DNA of 64,000 nt from contig NZ_JAVIDR010000010.1 in assembly GCF_031157835.1 (NCBI RefSeq), positions 41,196 to 105,195 of the forward strand, written 5' to 3'. The DNA comes from Acinetobacter rudis (lineage in GTDB: Bacteria > Pseudomonadota > Gammaproteobacteria > Pseudomonadales > Moraxellaceae). The notes under the pieces were generated by a model. The model ran no database searches. It worked only from the letters and a program-made list of their open reading frames with translations, and was not told the DNA's origin. Positions within the stretch are counted from its first letter, which is position 1; every line of letters begins with the position of its first letter. Below are positions 56,400 to 64,000 of this stretch, in pieces. A program made the position numbers and the translations under genes.

Positions 56400-57656
56400 A
56401 TGTCAGCCCAAAGAGTAAAGCTCACAAAGTCATTTATTGATCAACTGGAATTAACCCCTGCGATCTATAGAGACAGTGACTTAATTGGATTTGCTGTACG
56501 TGTAAATAACTCATATAAGACATATATAGTTGAAAAAAAAGTCTTAGGCCGTGCTGTACGGTCTACTTTGGGTCTACACGGAAATATCACCCTTGCTCAA
56601 GCTAGGGAAATGGCACGTGAAAGACTTCTAGAGATGTCAAAGGGGATTAATCCTAATGATGCGAAGAGACAGAAAATTTCCGATAATGAACAGCAATTAA
56701 ATGCCAAGAAACAAAAACCAACGGTTAAAGAAGCATTTGATAACTACATGGTGCATAAAACACTTAAACCTAAAACAGTTAGTGATTATACGATAGTCAT
56801 TGATAAGTATTTTGATGACTGGCATAGCATTAAGTTGGATGAAGTTTCTCGGAAAATGATTCAAGAGAAGCATCAATTACTTTCAGAAAGCTCTAAAGCT
56901 CAAGCAAATATGGCTATGCGTGTATTTCGGGCTGTGTATAATTTTTCAATAGAACATTATTTAGATCATGATGATCAACCAATTCTAATCCCATATAACC
57001 CTGTAAAGACATTAAGTGCAAAAAAAGCATGGAATAAAATTAAAAGAAGAAAGACGTATATTAATGAAGACCAGATACCTGATTGGATTAATGCAATTTT
57101 TACTTATGAGGATCGTGGGCAATCACTAGAAACCAATAGGGACTTTTTGCTTACTTTGGTTTTAACAGGATTTAGGCGAGAGGAGTGTGAGACGTTATCC
57201 TGGGGAAATATAGATTTGAAATATGGAACCATTACATCTCTAGACACTAAAAATGGGGAATCACACACATTGCCAATGGGGGATTTTCTTCTTGCGTTAA
57301 TGAAAAAGAGAAGACGTCAAATTCATGGTGAGTGGGTCTTTCCATCGGCAAAATCAGCATCTGGTCACATTGTAAATATTTCAAAGGTTAGATCCAAGAT
57401 TAACGCTATCTGTAAAATCAGATTTACATTCCATGATCTTCGCAGAACATTCGGATCTGTTGCTGAAAACCTAGATTATGGACATTACACAATTAAAAGA
57501 TTGCTTAATCATAAGAATGATGATGATTCAGGCGATGTAACATCAGGATATATTCAAATCAGCGATAAGAAGTTACGTGAAGCAATGAATTTAATTGAGG
57601 ACACTATATTAGGTGAACATAAGGCTATCCATATTGCACAAATGGAAAGCCAATAA
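56400..57656 (+). CDS. int: Phage tyrosine-recombinase integrase
   Basis: 418 residues from the ATG at 56400 (frame extends 14 codons upstream). N-terminal DUF4102-like arm-binding domain (SDLIGFAVRVNNSYKTYIVEKKV), SAM-like core-binding part (about 105-190) and catalytic domain: Arg in TGFRREE, HxxR in FHDLRRTFG, His in LLNHKND, nucleophile Tyr in TSGYIQIS. P4-type integrase. Confidence 0.93.
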   Translation: MSAQRVKLTKSFIDQLELTPAIYRDSDLIGFAVRVNNSYKTYIVEKKVLGRAVRSTLGLHGNITLAQAREMARERLLEMSKGINPNDAKRQKISDNEQQLNAKKQKPTVKEAFDNYMVHKTLKPKTVSDYTIVIDKYFDDWHSIKLDEVSRKMIQEKHQLLSESSKAQANMAMRVFRAVYNFSIEHYLDHDDQPILIPYNPVKTLSAKKAWNKIKRRKTYINEDQIPDWINAIFTYEDRGQSLETNRDFLLTLVLTGFRREECETLSWGNIDLKYGTITSLDTKNGESHTLPMGDFLLALMKKRRRQIHGEWVFPSAKSASGHIVNISKVRSKINAICKIRFTFHDLRRTFGSVAENLDYGHYTIKRLLNHKNDDDSGDVTSGYIQISDKKLREAMNLIEDTILGEHKAIHIAQMESQ

Positions 57657-57686
57657 TATGCCCACACAGTGGTGGGCAGGTGCAAC

Positions 57687-57950
57687 TTAAGCTGTATGAG
57701 ATAAGCGGTTGTCATTTACATAGTTAATGACATCGCATTTTTTATATAAAACCATTTTAGATGTTGGTTTAAAGAAAGGTATACCGTTTCCCTCACACCG
57801 TTTTTTCTGTAACCATGGTAATGAGAAGCCATAAACTAAAGCTAATGCTTCTGGTGGAAAATCCGCATCATCAGGAGCGTTACGGAAGTCATTAATTAGA
57901 CGAGATTTTTCATCGTCAGTCATGCGATCTAATTTTGTTAATCTTGACAT
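57687..57950 (-). CDS. Probable excisionase-like DNA-binding protein
   Basis: 87 residues; the middle (PPEALALVYGFSLPWLQKKRCEGNGIPFFKPTSKMVLYKKCDVINYV) looks like the winged MerR/AlpA/Xis fold. It is the last gene of the leftward operon, convergent with int and 31 bases from it, where lambdoid phages keep xis. Function inferred from fold and position. Confidence 0.6.
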   Translation of the reverse strand: MSRLTKLDRMTDDEKSRLINDFRNAPDDADFPPEALALVYGFSLPWLQKKRCEGNGIPFFKPTSKMVLYKKCDVINYVNDNRLSHTA

Positions 57951-58370
57951 CTATTTACCCTCCGCAGCTTCGATCATGGTTTTATAGTCAACCTTAAATT
58001 TATTTGCCATGTTCTTGCAGTAATTAAGGCGTACCTTTTCAAACTCAAAAGTATTTAAATCACTATACTGAAACAACAGGAGTGTTTTATTTACTTCCCA
58101 TTGATTCAAGGCTAGATTGTCTGCAGCGCCGTCACTCAATTCTTTCGGCACCAAAACAAAACCTTTTGGTGCGACTTGGGCAACATGCTGCCAAATTTCC
58201 CATTTTTCCTGCATTTCAGCGCAATAGTATTTACCTTCATTGCTATCACAGTCACCAATTCGTGCAGGATCGTATTTTTGAAAAAGGACTTTCTTGCTAG
58301 CAAAAGGTCTTTTTTGAAATTCAAATTCCTCAAAAGCCTCACGACCATGTTCTTTCTGAATATTCATCAC
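57951..58370 (-). CDS. Phage protein, unknown function
   Basis: 139 residues, soluble, charged, with two Cys near DCDSNEGKYYCAE and no recognised family. Part of the leftward early operon; its stop is adjacent to the next start. Confidence 0.7.
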   Translation of the reverse strand: MMNIQKEHGREAFEEFEFQKRPFASKKVLFQKYDPARIGDCDSNEGKYYCAEMQEKWEIWQHVAQVAPKGFVLVPKELSDGAADNLALNQWEVNKTLLLFQYSDLNTFEFEKVRLNYCKNMANKFKVDYKTMIEAAEGK

Positions 58371-58376
58371 ACCACC

Positions 58377-58664
58377 TCACTGAGCAATATCATAATTAAC
58401 AACATCTATTCCAAGCTCTCGCTCTATGCACTCCATTTCATGCGAGTAAAAGTGTGTAAGCAGGGCATGCGTGTTTAATAAAACAGATTCAACACCTTTT
58501 TTATTTAATGCTTGGTTTCTGCAAAATAGAGCATCCGCATCTGTGAAAAATTCAACAACACCAATTTGATAATGTTTACCAGCAATGATGATGTGTGTTT
58601 CTTCAGCTGCATCAGTTAGGGTAATTAAGGCAAATGGTTTTTGATTTTTAAATTTAGACATCAC
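58377..58664 (-). CDS. Phage protein, unknown function
   Basis: 95 residues, compact alpha/beta composition, Cys near LFCRNQAL and a late helical part (HALLTHFYSHEMECIERELG). No recognised family. It overlaps the upstream gene by 4 bases. Confidence 0.65.
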   Translation of the reverse strand: MMSKFKNQKPFALITLTDAAEETHIIIAGKHYQIGVVEFFTDADALFCRNQALNKKGVESVLLNTHALLTHFYSHEMECIERELGIDVVNYDIAQ

Positions 58665-58918
58665 TTCACCCCAACTAACTTAATATCAAAGTTAAATCGA
58701 TATTGTTTGGCTAAAGCCTCTATCCAATCCTTACCGTTCTTCAACCACAGTTTTAAAAACAGATTCCAACGCTTTTTAAGTGATTGGTTAAAAGACCCAT
58801 CAAAATTAAGCTGTAGAGTAGGAGAACCATCACGAACATATGAAACACCTTGTTTAGTTTCCACTGGTTGATAACCATCATTCAGCAGGAAAACTACGAA
58901 TGCTTTTTGAGATTTCAT
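58661..58918 (-). CDS. Phage protein, unknown function
   Basis: 85 residues, Lys/Phe/Leu-rich (FNQSLKKRWNLFLKLWLKNGKDWI), basic; no recognised family. Tightly packed in the leftward operon, two bases from the large gene upstream. Confidence 0.65.
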   Translation of the reverse strand: MKSQKAFVVFLLNDGYQPVETKQGVSYVRDGSPTLQLNFDGSFNQSLKKRWNLFLKLWLKNGKDWIEALAKQYRFNFDIKLVGVK

Positions 58919-58920
58919 CT

Positions 58921-60276
58921 TTAACTGTTCTCCAACTCAAAGCGGCGTTTTACAACTTCTGCCATTAATACTTTTTGCATATCAGGGGCACGTGAACTCA
59001 CATCAATTTCAAGTGCATCAAGCTCTGTTAAATCTTGGGCATTTTGAATGTCACGCATGAGAGAAGGTGCTGGATCCGTAACGCTATCTTTATTCAATTC
59101 AGTTAGGCGTTTGCTGATTGCTCTATGTAGTGGTGCAAGTTGCGCCTCAGTCCAGCCCTTTGTATATCTGATTTGTGCATTTGCTTCTGCTGGTGTTTCA
59201 GCAATTGATGCTCGATACATTAGATTTTCAAGCTTTTCATTGTACTCAGCATTAACAATATCTTTTTTACGAAGATCACCCAATTTAAGAAGGTCTGCTT
59301 TATCTTCTTGTGTTAAATCTTTATTTTTATTAATTGAGCTTATGACATTTTCAACGGTTAAAACATTTTGAGACCTGGATAGTTCAGTCTGAAAGGAAGC
59401 TTTTAAGGCCTTTGATTTAACCTGATTTTCAGTTAATGCTTCTTCTGCAGCTAAAGTTAGATCTTTAAGTTTATCTATATCGAGACTTTCAGAAGCTTTA
59501 AGCTTTTGTGACTTTTGCTCATAAGCAGTCATTACTGTATGACCAGATTCACCATGTAACTTTTTAAGCTCAGGTAATAGGGCTTCTAAATCTTCAATTT
59601 TTTCAGCTGCAGCAATTCGATCACGTAAAGACTTTTCAGTCTTCATGTCAGCTTTTACAGAATCAAATGAAACGATATTGTCTTCACTGGCAGTCGTCTT
59701 ACCAACGGCAGTAATTTGAATATTGCTTTGAGATGTCTTTTCCACAACATCATTTGATGTTGAGTTATGGGCATCTGTCTCTACAACAGTAGTGGTTTCC
59801 TTTTTAACCCTTGGTTTGCGTGTCGATTTTGGTTTTTCATCACCAGTCATGTATGAGTTAAAATCAACGGTTTGATGTGTAATATCATGGGTAACACCAA
59901 GCATCGAATGTATAGCTTTCATTTGCTTTTCAGCATTATCTGCATCGCGTTGTACAAAGCCATTTTGAATACACAAAATTAAATCAGCATATTCAGGGAT
60001 AAACTTACCTTGAGTAATCTTTCCTGTATTGCTTACCAAGAAGATTTCTTGATCCTTTACCACTTCATCCAGCGCCAAAGGCTTAGTAAAAGTAATACCA
60101 GCCACTTCAATAGTTTCAATCTTGATGCAGAATTCATAACCAGGCTTAGCAAAGATAGTTGCAGGGAATTGATCAAGATCGTCAAAGTCCATCAATTCAC
60201 CTACAGCACGGCAAAGCACATGCTTGCCGGCTACAACTGCGTTAAATGCTTCTTGAGCAGAAATTAGATTTTGCAT
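58921..60276 (-). CDS. Large phage early protein, coiled-coil rich
   Basis: 451 residues. The N-terminal 130 residues form a mixed beta domain (ISAQEAFNAVVAGKHVLCRAV). A basic linker follows (KPKSTRKPRVKKE, about 155-167), then a long acidic helical part with many Leu/Ala/Glu/Lys heptads up to the end. No catalytic motif seen. It lies just after the annealing-protein gene, so a recombination or replication accessory is possible; its role is unknown. Confidence 0.7.
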   Translation of the reverse strand: MQNLISAQEAFNAVVAGKHVLCRAVGELMDFDDLDQFPATIFAKPGYEFCIKIETIEVAGITFTKPLALDEVVKDQEIFLVSNTGKITQGKFIPEYADLILCIQNGFVQRDADNAEKQMKAIHSMLGVTHDITHQTVDFNSYMTGDEKPKSTRKPRVKKETTTVVETDAHNSTSNDVVEKTSQSNIQITAVGKTTASEDNIVSFDSVKADMKTEKSLRDRIAAAEKIEDLEALLPELKKLHGESGHTVMTAYEQKSQKLKASESLDIDKLKDLTLAAEEALTENQVKSKALKASFQTELSRSQNVLTVENVISSINKNKDLTQEDKADLLKLGDLRKKDIVNAEYNEKLENLMYRASIAETPAEANAQIRYTKGWTEAQLAPLHRAISKRLTELNKDSVTDPAPSLMRDIQNAQDLTELDALEIDVSSRAPDMQKVLMAEVVKRRFELENS

Positions 60277-60287
60277 TAACTATTTCC

Positions 60288-61010
60288 TCAATGACGTACT
60301 TGGCTACTGGCTTGGTTTTGATTTTGGTTTACTGGTGGGGTAGACCAACCCATCTGATCTGCACGAGCGTTACATGCTCGTTGGATGGCAGCAGCATATT
60401 GAGTAGGTCCAAATGTACTAATCGCCTTATTTAAAGTGTCTATCTTTTTAGCCGAAGCAATTGCTTTAAGGGCATCTTGATAGCGTTGAGCTATGGGCTT
60501 TTCTTGATTAGCAACTGGTTGTTGTACTTGTTGCTGATTTCCTTGGTTATGATGTTCAGCAGCATATTCTCGATACTTACAGTCATCCCAAAGTCCTGAG
60601 AAGATATCACCAGCAAAGCCCAAGAAACTCATTGCTTTAACCATGGCATCTGTTACGGATTTTTTAGGAGCATCTTCATCATATGAGAGACCACTTTTTG
60701 TTTTATACATAGCTTTGGTGCCACCCATGTGCTCAGTTGAACACTTAACCCCATCTTTCATATACCAGAAAATGACAGTAGCCCAATGCATGATGTTTTC
60801 AGCATCAAGTTGCTGATACCCTTGAGCTTTAACCTCAATTCCCCAACCTTGACCACAAGGGCCGAATTGCTCAGTAGCTCGCTGTACAAGCCAATACGGT
60901 TGTGGTGAATTGCCTTTATATTGCTTTCCAGTAATTGGTTTTACTTTGCTAGGATCTGTAATACTCAACTCAGACCATAATTTCATGTTTGGGTTGTTTG
61001 AATTAACCAT
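60288..61010 (-). CDS. Putative phage single-strand annealing protein (Rad52-like)
   Basis: 240 residues. The core (LWSELSITDPSKVKPI, GNSPQPYWLVQRATEQFGPCGQGWGIEV, KSVTDAMVKAMSFLGFAGDIFSGLWDD) resembles phage Rad52/ERF-type annealing proteins, with a Gln-rich linker and a variable tail ending in GWSTPPVNQNQNQ. Such proteins pair complementary single strands in phage recombination. The assignment is by pattern only. Confidence 0.6.
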   Translation of the reverse strand: MVNSNNPNMKLWSELSITDPSKVKPITGKQYKGNSPQPYWLVQRATEQFGPCGQGWGIEVKAQGYQQLDAENIMHWATVIFWYMKDGVKCSTEHMGGTKAMYKTKSGLSYDEDAPKKSVTDAMVKAMSFLGFAGDIFSGLWDDCKYREYAAEHHNQGNQQQVQQPVANQEKPIAQRYQDALKAIASAKKIDTLNKAISTFGPTQYAAAIQRACNARADQMGWSTPPVNQNQNQASSQVRH

Positions 61011-61022
61011 TTGAGCTCACTC

Positions 61023-61304
61023 CTACGCAAAGAAACGATTTTGTTTACGACGTCTAGATTCAATTGCAGAGCGCGCATTAGATGCAGCATTTCTGCGAAT
61101 AGCTTGAAAAATATTGCTTCGAATCCAAGGGTATTTGGCATGAACTTCATCAGAAACTAGGCTTAGCTTTTTGTTAAAACCTAATTTGAAAATTTGATGA
61201 TTTTCATCCATGACATAAGTAACAGGGTGATCTTTACCAAGACTAACCATATGGCGGTTTTCATCATCTCGACCGCGGTGCATAGCGAAAAATAGTTGAG
61301 CCAT
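61023..61304 (-). CDS. Phage protein, unknown function
   Basis: 93 residues, basic and Arg-rich at the C-terminus (NAASNARSAIESRRRKQNRFF), which may bind nucleic acid. Its stop is 12 bases before the annealing-protein gene. Confidence 0.65.
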   Translation of the reverse strand: MAQLFFAMHRGRDDENRHMVSLGKDHPVTYVMDENHQIFKLGFNKKLSLVSDEVHAKYPWIRSNIFQAIRRNAASNARSAIESRRRKQNRFFA

Positions 61305-61766
61305 TTACACGCCCTCCACTAAATGATGCTGCAAGATATAACCAACGATCATTGCGTTGATTTGCTGGTGGTCATTTGCATTTGTGAAGTCACGGAACTC
61401 TGTGCCATCAAGAGTTCTGATCTTAATTTCTTTAAGTTCTGAGACTTCAACGTTAGTGAACTCAGTACCATGAGAGCCATAGCTATCAGGTACAGTTATA
61501 TAGTCGAAATCAACATTTAGAATGAAGTCATCAAGCGTGATGATCGCCGTGCCAGTTGTAGGGCTAGTTAGCTTTAATGACTCAAGGCCATAAGTTGAAG
61601 GTGTATAAGCCGAGATAGCAGGAGCACTGACTTGCTGATTAACCTTACCGCTGTAAATGAAAAGAGCTGTAGTTGGCAGCGCAAGGGCTAAAACAACCAT
61701 GCTAAACGGTCTGCGTAACATAAGACCTATAGTACTGGGATTGATTGATGGGTTTTTTACGTTCAT
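61305..61766 (-). CDS. Phage early membrane-anchored protein
   Basis: 153 residues, with AGGTGA ahead of the ATG. One hydrophobic segment (FSMVVLALALPTTALFIYSG, about 22-42) followed by a polar domain. It is the first gene of the leftward operon behind pL. No recognised family. Confidence 0.6.
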   Translation of the reverse strand: MNVKNPSINPSTIGLMLRRPFSMVVLALALPTTALFIYSGKVNQQVSAPAISAYTPSTYGLESLKLTSPTTGTAIITLDDFILNVDFDYITVPDSYGSHGTEFTNVEVSELKEIKIRTLDGTEFRDFTNANDHQQINAMIVGYILQHHLVEGV

Positions 61767-61840
61767 AATTCACCTGTTGTTGAGAAAAAAGCACATTTGA
61801 TTTGACCGTCGGGTGTGCTTTTTTGTTGTTCGGTGAGTTG

Positions 61841-61869
61841 ATAGTAAACACCATGTTTACTAATGTCAA
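61841..61869 (-). promoter_or_regulatory. Phage pL promoter with operator OL
   Basis: Minus strand: -35 TTGACA (61869-61864), 17-base spacer, -10 TACTAT (61846-61841). The spacer/-10 contains the perfect palindrome AGTAAACA-CCA-TGTTTACT (61843-61861), whose half-sites also occur at pR. The repressor would therefore shut the leftward operon by covering the promoter. Confidence 0.8.
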
Positions 61870-61913
61870 TATTTTATGTTTATTTTGTTTGCTTTAATGT
61901 TTTTCCACAAATT

Positions 61914-61937
61914 AAAAAAGGCCGCTATTAGCGGCCT
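61914..61937 (-). terminator. Terminator after the repressor gene
   Basis: Stem AGGCCGCT / AGCGGCCT, loop ATT, with T6 following on the minus strand. It ends the cI-like transcript before pL. Confidence 0.85.
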
Positions 61938-61957
61938 AGTTTTCATTTTGTTTACTT

Positions 61958-62647
61958 TTATGGTAAAGGGTTTTGCACATTAAATGCGTAAGCTACGACA
62001 CTAAATTCTTGATCTCTCATATCTTCAAATGTAAGCACCTCTTCTGGATACTCTTCTTTATTTGCACTAACAATGCGAACTCCACCTTTAGGCATTCTGT
62101 ATAGGTATTTAAATTTAAACAATCCACCATGGCTTATCGCATAAATACGACCATCAATTATACTGGTTTTACCCATATCAACAAATACAGTAGCTCCATT
62201 ATTGATCACAGGCGCCATGGAATCACCAAATGCTGTTAAAGCATAGGCATTTGATTCGTAAACCCCATATTTACGCAGGGTTGATTTGCTTAGCCGTAGC
62301 TTTCTTGTTTCTTTACCTACAATTTCTACGAGGCTGCCATTACCACATGAGATTAGAGTATCTTTATAAAATGGAATCTCAACATCTTCGTCATCAAGGT
62401 CAGTATCATCTGTCCAACTATCAACCTTTGCAACTTCAATTTTCTGATTATCATCATGCCCACTAAGTATCCAGTTTGCAGATACTCCAAAAAGAGCAGC
62501 ACCCTTTAGGGCTCCTGATTTAGATACACCTCTACGCTTCCAGTTAGTAATAGTTTGGGGGAGTTCATCTAATTTTCGCGCTAATTCTTCCTGATTTAAT
62601 CCACCGCTAACTTTGAGCAGTCTCTCTAGTGACGCATGCATTTCCAT
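61958..62647 (-). CDS. CI-like S24 phage repressor
   Basis: 229 residues. Helix-turn-helix at about 13-45 (LNQEELARKLDELPQTITNWKRRGV); the S24 peptidase domain has the cleavage site Cys-Gly in LISCGNGS, the Ser in FGDSMAP and the Lys in GLFKFKYL. So it should be inactivated in the SOS response and induce the prophage. Confidence 0.9.
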   Translation of the reverse strand: MEMHASLERLLKVSGGLNQEELARKLDELPQTITNWKRRGVSKSGALKGAALFGVSANWILSGHDDNQKIEVAKVDSWTDDTDLDDEDVEIPFYKDTLISCGNGSLVEIVGKETRKLRLSKSTLRKYGVYESNAYALTAFGDSMAPVINNGATVFVDMGKTSIIDGRIYAISHGGLFKFKYLYRMPKGGVRIVSANKEEYPEEVLTFEDMRDQEFSVVAYAFNVQNPLP

Positions 62648-62670
62648 AACTCTGTTTAGATATCCTGAAT

Positions 62671-62758
62671 ATTATCTCAAAAGTAAACAAACTGTGTTAA
62701 ACATGATGATTGACACAAGAAAACACAGTGTTTACTATGTGTTAAACATTTGTTTACT
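62671..62758. promoter_or_regulatory. Phage operator region OR with pR and pRM
   Basis: Three sites like the 19-bp OL palindrome: 62682-62700 (left half AGTAAACA perfect, right half weak), 62718-62736 (AGAAAACA-CAG-TGTTTACT, one mismatch) and 62740-62758 (right half perfect). pR: -35 TTGACA (62710-62715), 17-base spacer, -10 TACTAT (62733-62738), overlapping the middle site. A candidate pRM on the minus strand has TTAACA (62700-62695) and GATAAT (62676-62671). Confidence 0.75.
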
Positions 62759-62767
62759 GGGGTTAAT

Positions 62768-62962
62768 ATGTCTGTAGCAAAAGATAAAGAAATAATCTTA
62801 GCTCTTGGTGGCTCAACCAAGGTGGCTGAATTATTAGGTTTTAAGAATAAACAACGTGTCCAGAATTGGACTACTAGGGGCATTCCAGCAGGAATAAAGC
62901 TGAAATATCCTCATTTATTTTTAAATCCAAATATTCATAACAGTAAATTTACTGCGGCCTAG
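62768..62962 (+). CDS. Cro-like repressor
   Basis: 64 residues from the ATG at 62768 (GGGG upstream), helix-turn-helix EIILALGGSTKVAELLGFKNKQRVQNWTTRGIPAG, like Cro/YdaS-type proteins. First gene under pR. Confidence 0.8.
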   Translation: MSVAKDKEIILALGGSTKVAELLGFKNKQRVQNWTTRGIPAGIKLKYPHLFLNPNIHNSKFTAA

Positions 62963-62970
62963 GAATAACC

Positions 62971-63294
62971 ATGAGTAGAGTATCTATTGAATTGTCTGCA
63001 AGCGCACGCAATAACGAATCGTTGATATTGCATGCGCTTGATTCAAGTAGTCAAAAAATAATTGCAGAGTCACTTGGTGTGGATGCAAGTACTGTATCCA
63101 GAATGAAGACTGATAAAAGAGATAACAATAACTTAACGCAGGTTGAGTTTATAAGTGCATTTATAGATGCACTCCGATTGAAGATTGTTCCTGAGAACGA
63201 TGTTTATTGCTCACCAGAAATTGCGGAAGCAACAAGAGTGATGTTAGCTCACGCCTTTACATCACCTGAATACATGAGAATTTTATTCAAATAA
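62971..63294 (+). CDS. CII-like regulator
   Basis: 107 residues: HTH in DSSSQKIIAESLGVDASTVSRMKTDKRDN, then a helical oligomerisation part. Its place 8 bases after cro fits CII, the lysogeny activator. A hairpin (ACCGCTTTTCA / TGAAAAGCGGT, 63297-63324) follows without a T-run. Confidence 0.75.
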   Translation: MSRVSIELSASARNNESLILHALDSSSQKIIAESLGVDASTVSRMKTDKRDNNNLTQVEFISAFIDALRLKIVPENDVYCSPEIAEATRVMLAHAFTSPEYMRILFK

Positions 63295-63349
63295 AAACCG
63301 CTTTTCACTGGCATGAAAAGCGGTCAGTAATTCATTAATTTTAGGACCA

Positions 63350-63628
63350 ATGAATATGCAATCAAATATACCAAAACAGCCCACACTAGGCAATCAACAA
63401 GACACCACTGATCAGGATTATGCGATTGGTGATGTGGTTGTCTATGTGGATGGAATCATAGCCTCATTCTCACTTCAAACAATTGAAGCCTACCAACCAA
63501 ATGATCATTACTGGCTGGCAGGTGGACAATTGGTTCATGTAAGCCATATCCGTCCAGCCACTACAGCCGAACTTAAAGCCAAACGTCGCCTTTCTGAAAC
63601 TGAGCAATCATTAGCGGAGGTTTCATGA
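63350..63628 (+). CDS. Small phage protein, unknown function
   Basis: 92 residues, AGGA upstream. Beta-rich part (YAIGDVVVYVDGIIASFSLQTIEAYQPNDHYWL) and polar end. It overlaps the next gene by 4 bases. No recognised family. Confidence 0.65.
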   Translation: MNMQSNIPKQPTLGNQQDTTDQDYAIGDVVVYVDGIIASFSLQTIEAYQPNDHYWLAGGQLVHVSHIRPATTAELKAKRRLSETEQSLAEVS

Positions 63629-63894
63629 GCGCAGATAAACAAAGTATCCAGTCTTTCTTTGAGCCTGCTTTGCAGGTTCTTAATCAATTACACGACCACA
63701 AGCGTAAAAACTTACGCTCTAAGGGTTATGACGAAAATAATGCAGCAGCTACACGTGAAGAATTTTCACAAGCCATGGCACAGCGTTTTCGTATCAATCA
63801 ATGGTTAGCAGGGCAGATCGTTACTGGTTTGGTTAATGCTGGTTTAGTTCAAGCATTTGGCGGGTATGTTAAGCCTAAGGTGGTGACAGTATGA
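63625..63894 (+). CDS. Small phage protein, possible winged helix
   Basis: 89 residues, mainly helical (FFEPALQVLNQLHDHKRKNLRSKGYDENNAAATREEF, then INQWLAGQIVTGLVNAGLVQAFGGYV, which resembles a winged-helix end). It overlaps both neighbours by 4 bases (ATGA). Function unknown. Confidence 0.65.
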   Translation: MSADKQSIQSFFEPALQVLNQLHDHKRKNLRSKGYDENNAAATREEFSQAMAQRFRINQWLAGQIVTGLVNAGLVQAFGGYVKPKVVTV

Positions 63895-64000
63895 GTTTAT
63901 TTAGTACTGGTCACGATGTTGTGGATCAGGTTGGTAGTGTCCATCTAGAGGGCAATATTTTGCCTACAAATTGGTTTAGCACTTTCGTTTTGGATAGTGG
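63891..64000 (+). CDS. Phage gene start, cut by window edge
   Basis: 36 codons visible (MSLFSTGHDVVDQVGSVHLEG...) and the frame runs off the window. It is coupled to the previous gene by ATGA. By position it may begin the replication module. Not enough sequence to name it. Confidence 0.6.
   Translation, partial: MSLFSTGHDVVDQVGSVHLEGNILPTNWFSTFVLDS

Larger units (their letters stand above)
56400..64000. mobile_element. Lambdoid prophage, left part
   Basis: From the integrase through a leftward early operon (eight genes), CI-like repressor, Cro- and CII-like genes and the start of a replication region, in lambda-like order with OL/OR operators. The right end and attR are outside the window, and attL was not identified. 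The integrase faces into the element. It starts 160 bases from the 5' side of tRNA-Met, an unusual side for tRNA 3'-end integration. Confidence 0.85.

Noticed and set aside
60010..60434. Plus-strand frames opposite the phage early genes
   Set aside because: Antisense to well-packed genes of the leftward operon with coupled starts; no SD or promoter seen.
62677..62883. Minus-strand frame across the OR region and cro
   Set aside because: It runs through the promoter/operator region and is antisense to the Cro-like gene.

Overview
This window reads as an Acinetobacter chromosome (gammaproteobacterium, AT-rich). The evidence is the bamA-skp-lpxD-fabZ-lpxA envelope cluster without a following lpxB, UmuDAb-like SOS repressor/polymerase genes with a matching operator, and many small Acinetobacter-style accessory genes. 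I cannot name the species.

Layout. (1) 1-13.8 kb is core: the end of bamA, skp, lpxD, fabZ, lpxA, a small lipoprotein, an M24 aminopeptidase with a POT peptide transporter, an L,D-transpeptidase, hemE, an inner-membrane protein, fadH and tRNA-Ser(UGA). (2) 13.8-17.7 kb holds a quinone-oxidoreductase-like enzyme with an ArsR regulator, and an AraC regulator divergent from a 14-TM drug exporter. (3) 18-33.1 kb is the most interesting part, an apparently complete aryl-sulfate/hydroquinone catabolic island: MFS transporter; two-subunit hydroquinone 1,2-dioxygenase (pnpC, pnpD); 4-hydroxymuconic semialdehyde dehydrogenase (pnpE); maleylacetate reductase (pnpF, interrupted here by an in-frame TAA); hydroxyquinol 1,2-dioxygenase (pnpG); a Rieske ferredoxin; an exported arylsulfatase; a lipoprotein formylglycine-generating enzyme; an OprD-type porin; then the beta-ketoadipate CoA-transferase (pcaI, pcaJ), thiolase (pcaF) and a LysR regulator. 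The logic is porin uptake of an aromatic sulfate ester, periplasmic desulfation by a sulfatase matured in the same compartment, import of the phenol, ring cleavage to maleylacetate, reduction to beta-ketoadipate, and conversion to succinyl-CoA plus acetyl-CoA. (4) 34-38.5 kb: an amino acid or amine unit (YkvI-type transporter, FAD-dependent oxidase/dehydrogenase, RidA, LysR) and a GNAT acetyltransferase. (5) 38.5-43 kb: a frameshifted AhpD-like gene divergent from a MocR regulator, then mdaB-ygiN quinone-handling genes and a GFA-family protein. (6) 43-56 kb is an AT-rich accessory zone between two umuD paralogues. The first is an intact umuDC pair; the second has lost its C-terminus and umuC. 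Between them are a large protein with six CxxCxGxG modules, membrane helices and a peptidoglycan-binding-like tail, a Dyp peroxidase, many unknown small genes, a MerR regulator with a textbook long-spacer promoter, and an XRE regulator-membrane protein pair with duplicated palindromic operators. (7) From tRNA-Met(CAU) and the tyrosine integrase at 56.4 kb to the window end lies the left part of a lambdoid prophage: integrase, a leftward operon with a putative single-strand annealing protein, a CI-like S24 repressor, Cro- and CII-like genes, and clear OL/OR operators overlapping pL and pR. The right end is outside the window.

All functional names come from reading motifs and family resemblance by eye. 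No database search was run.
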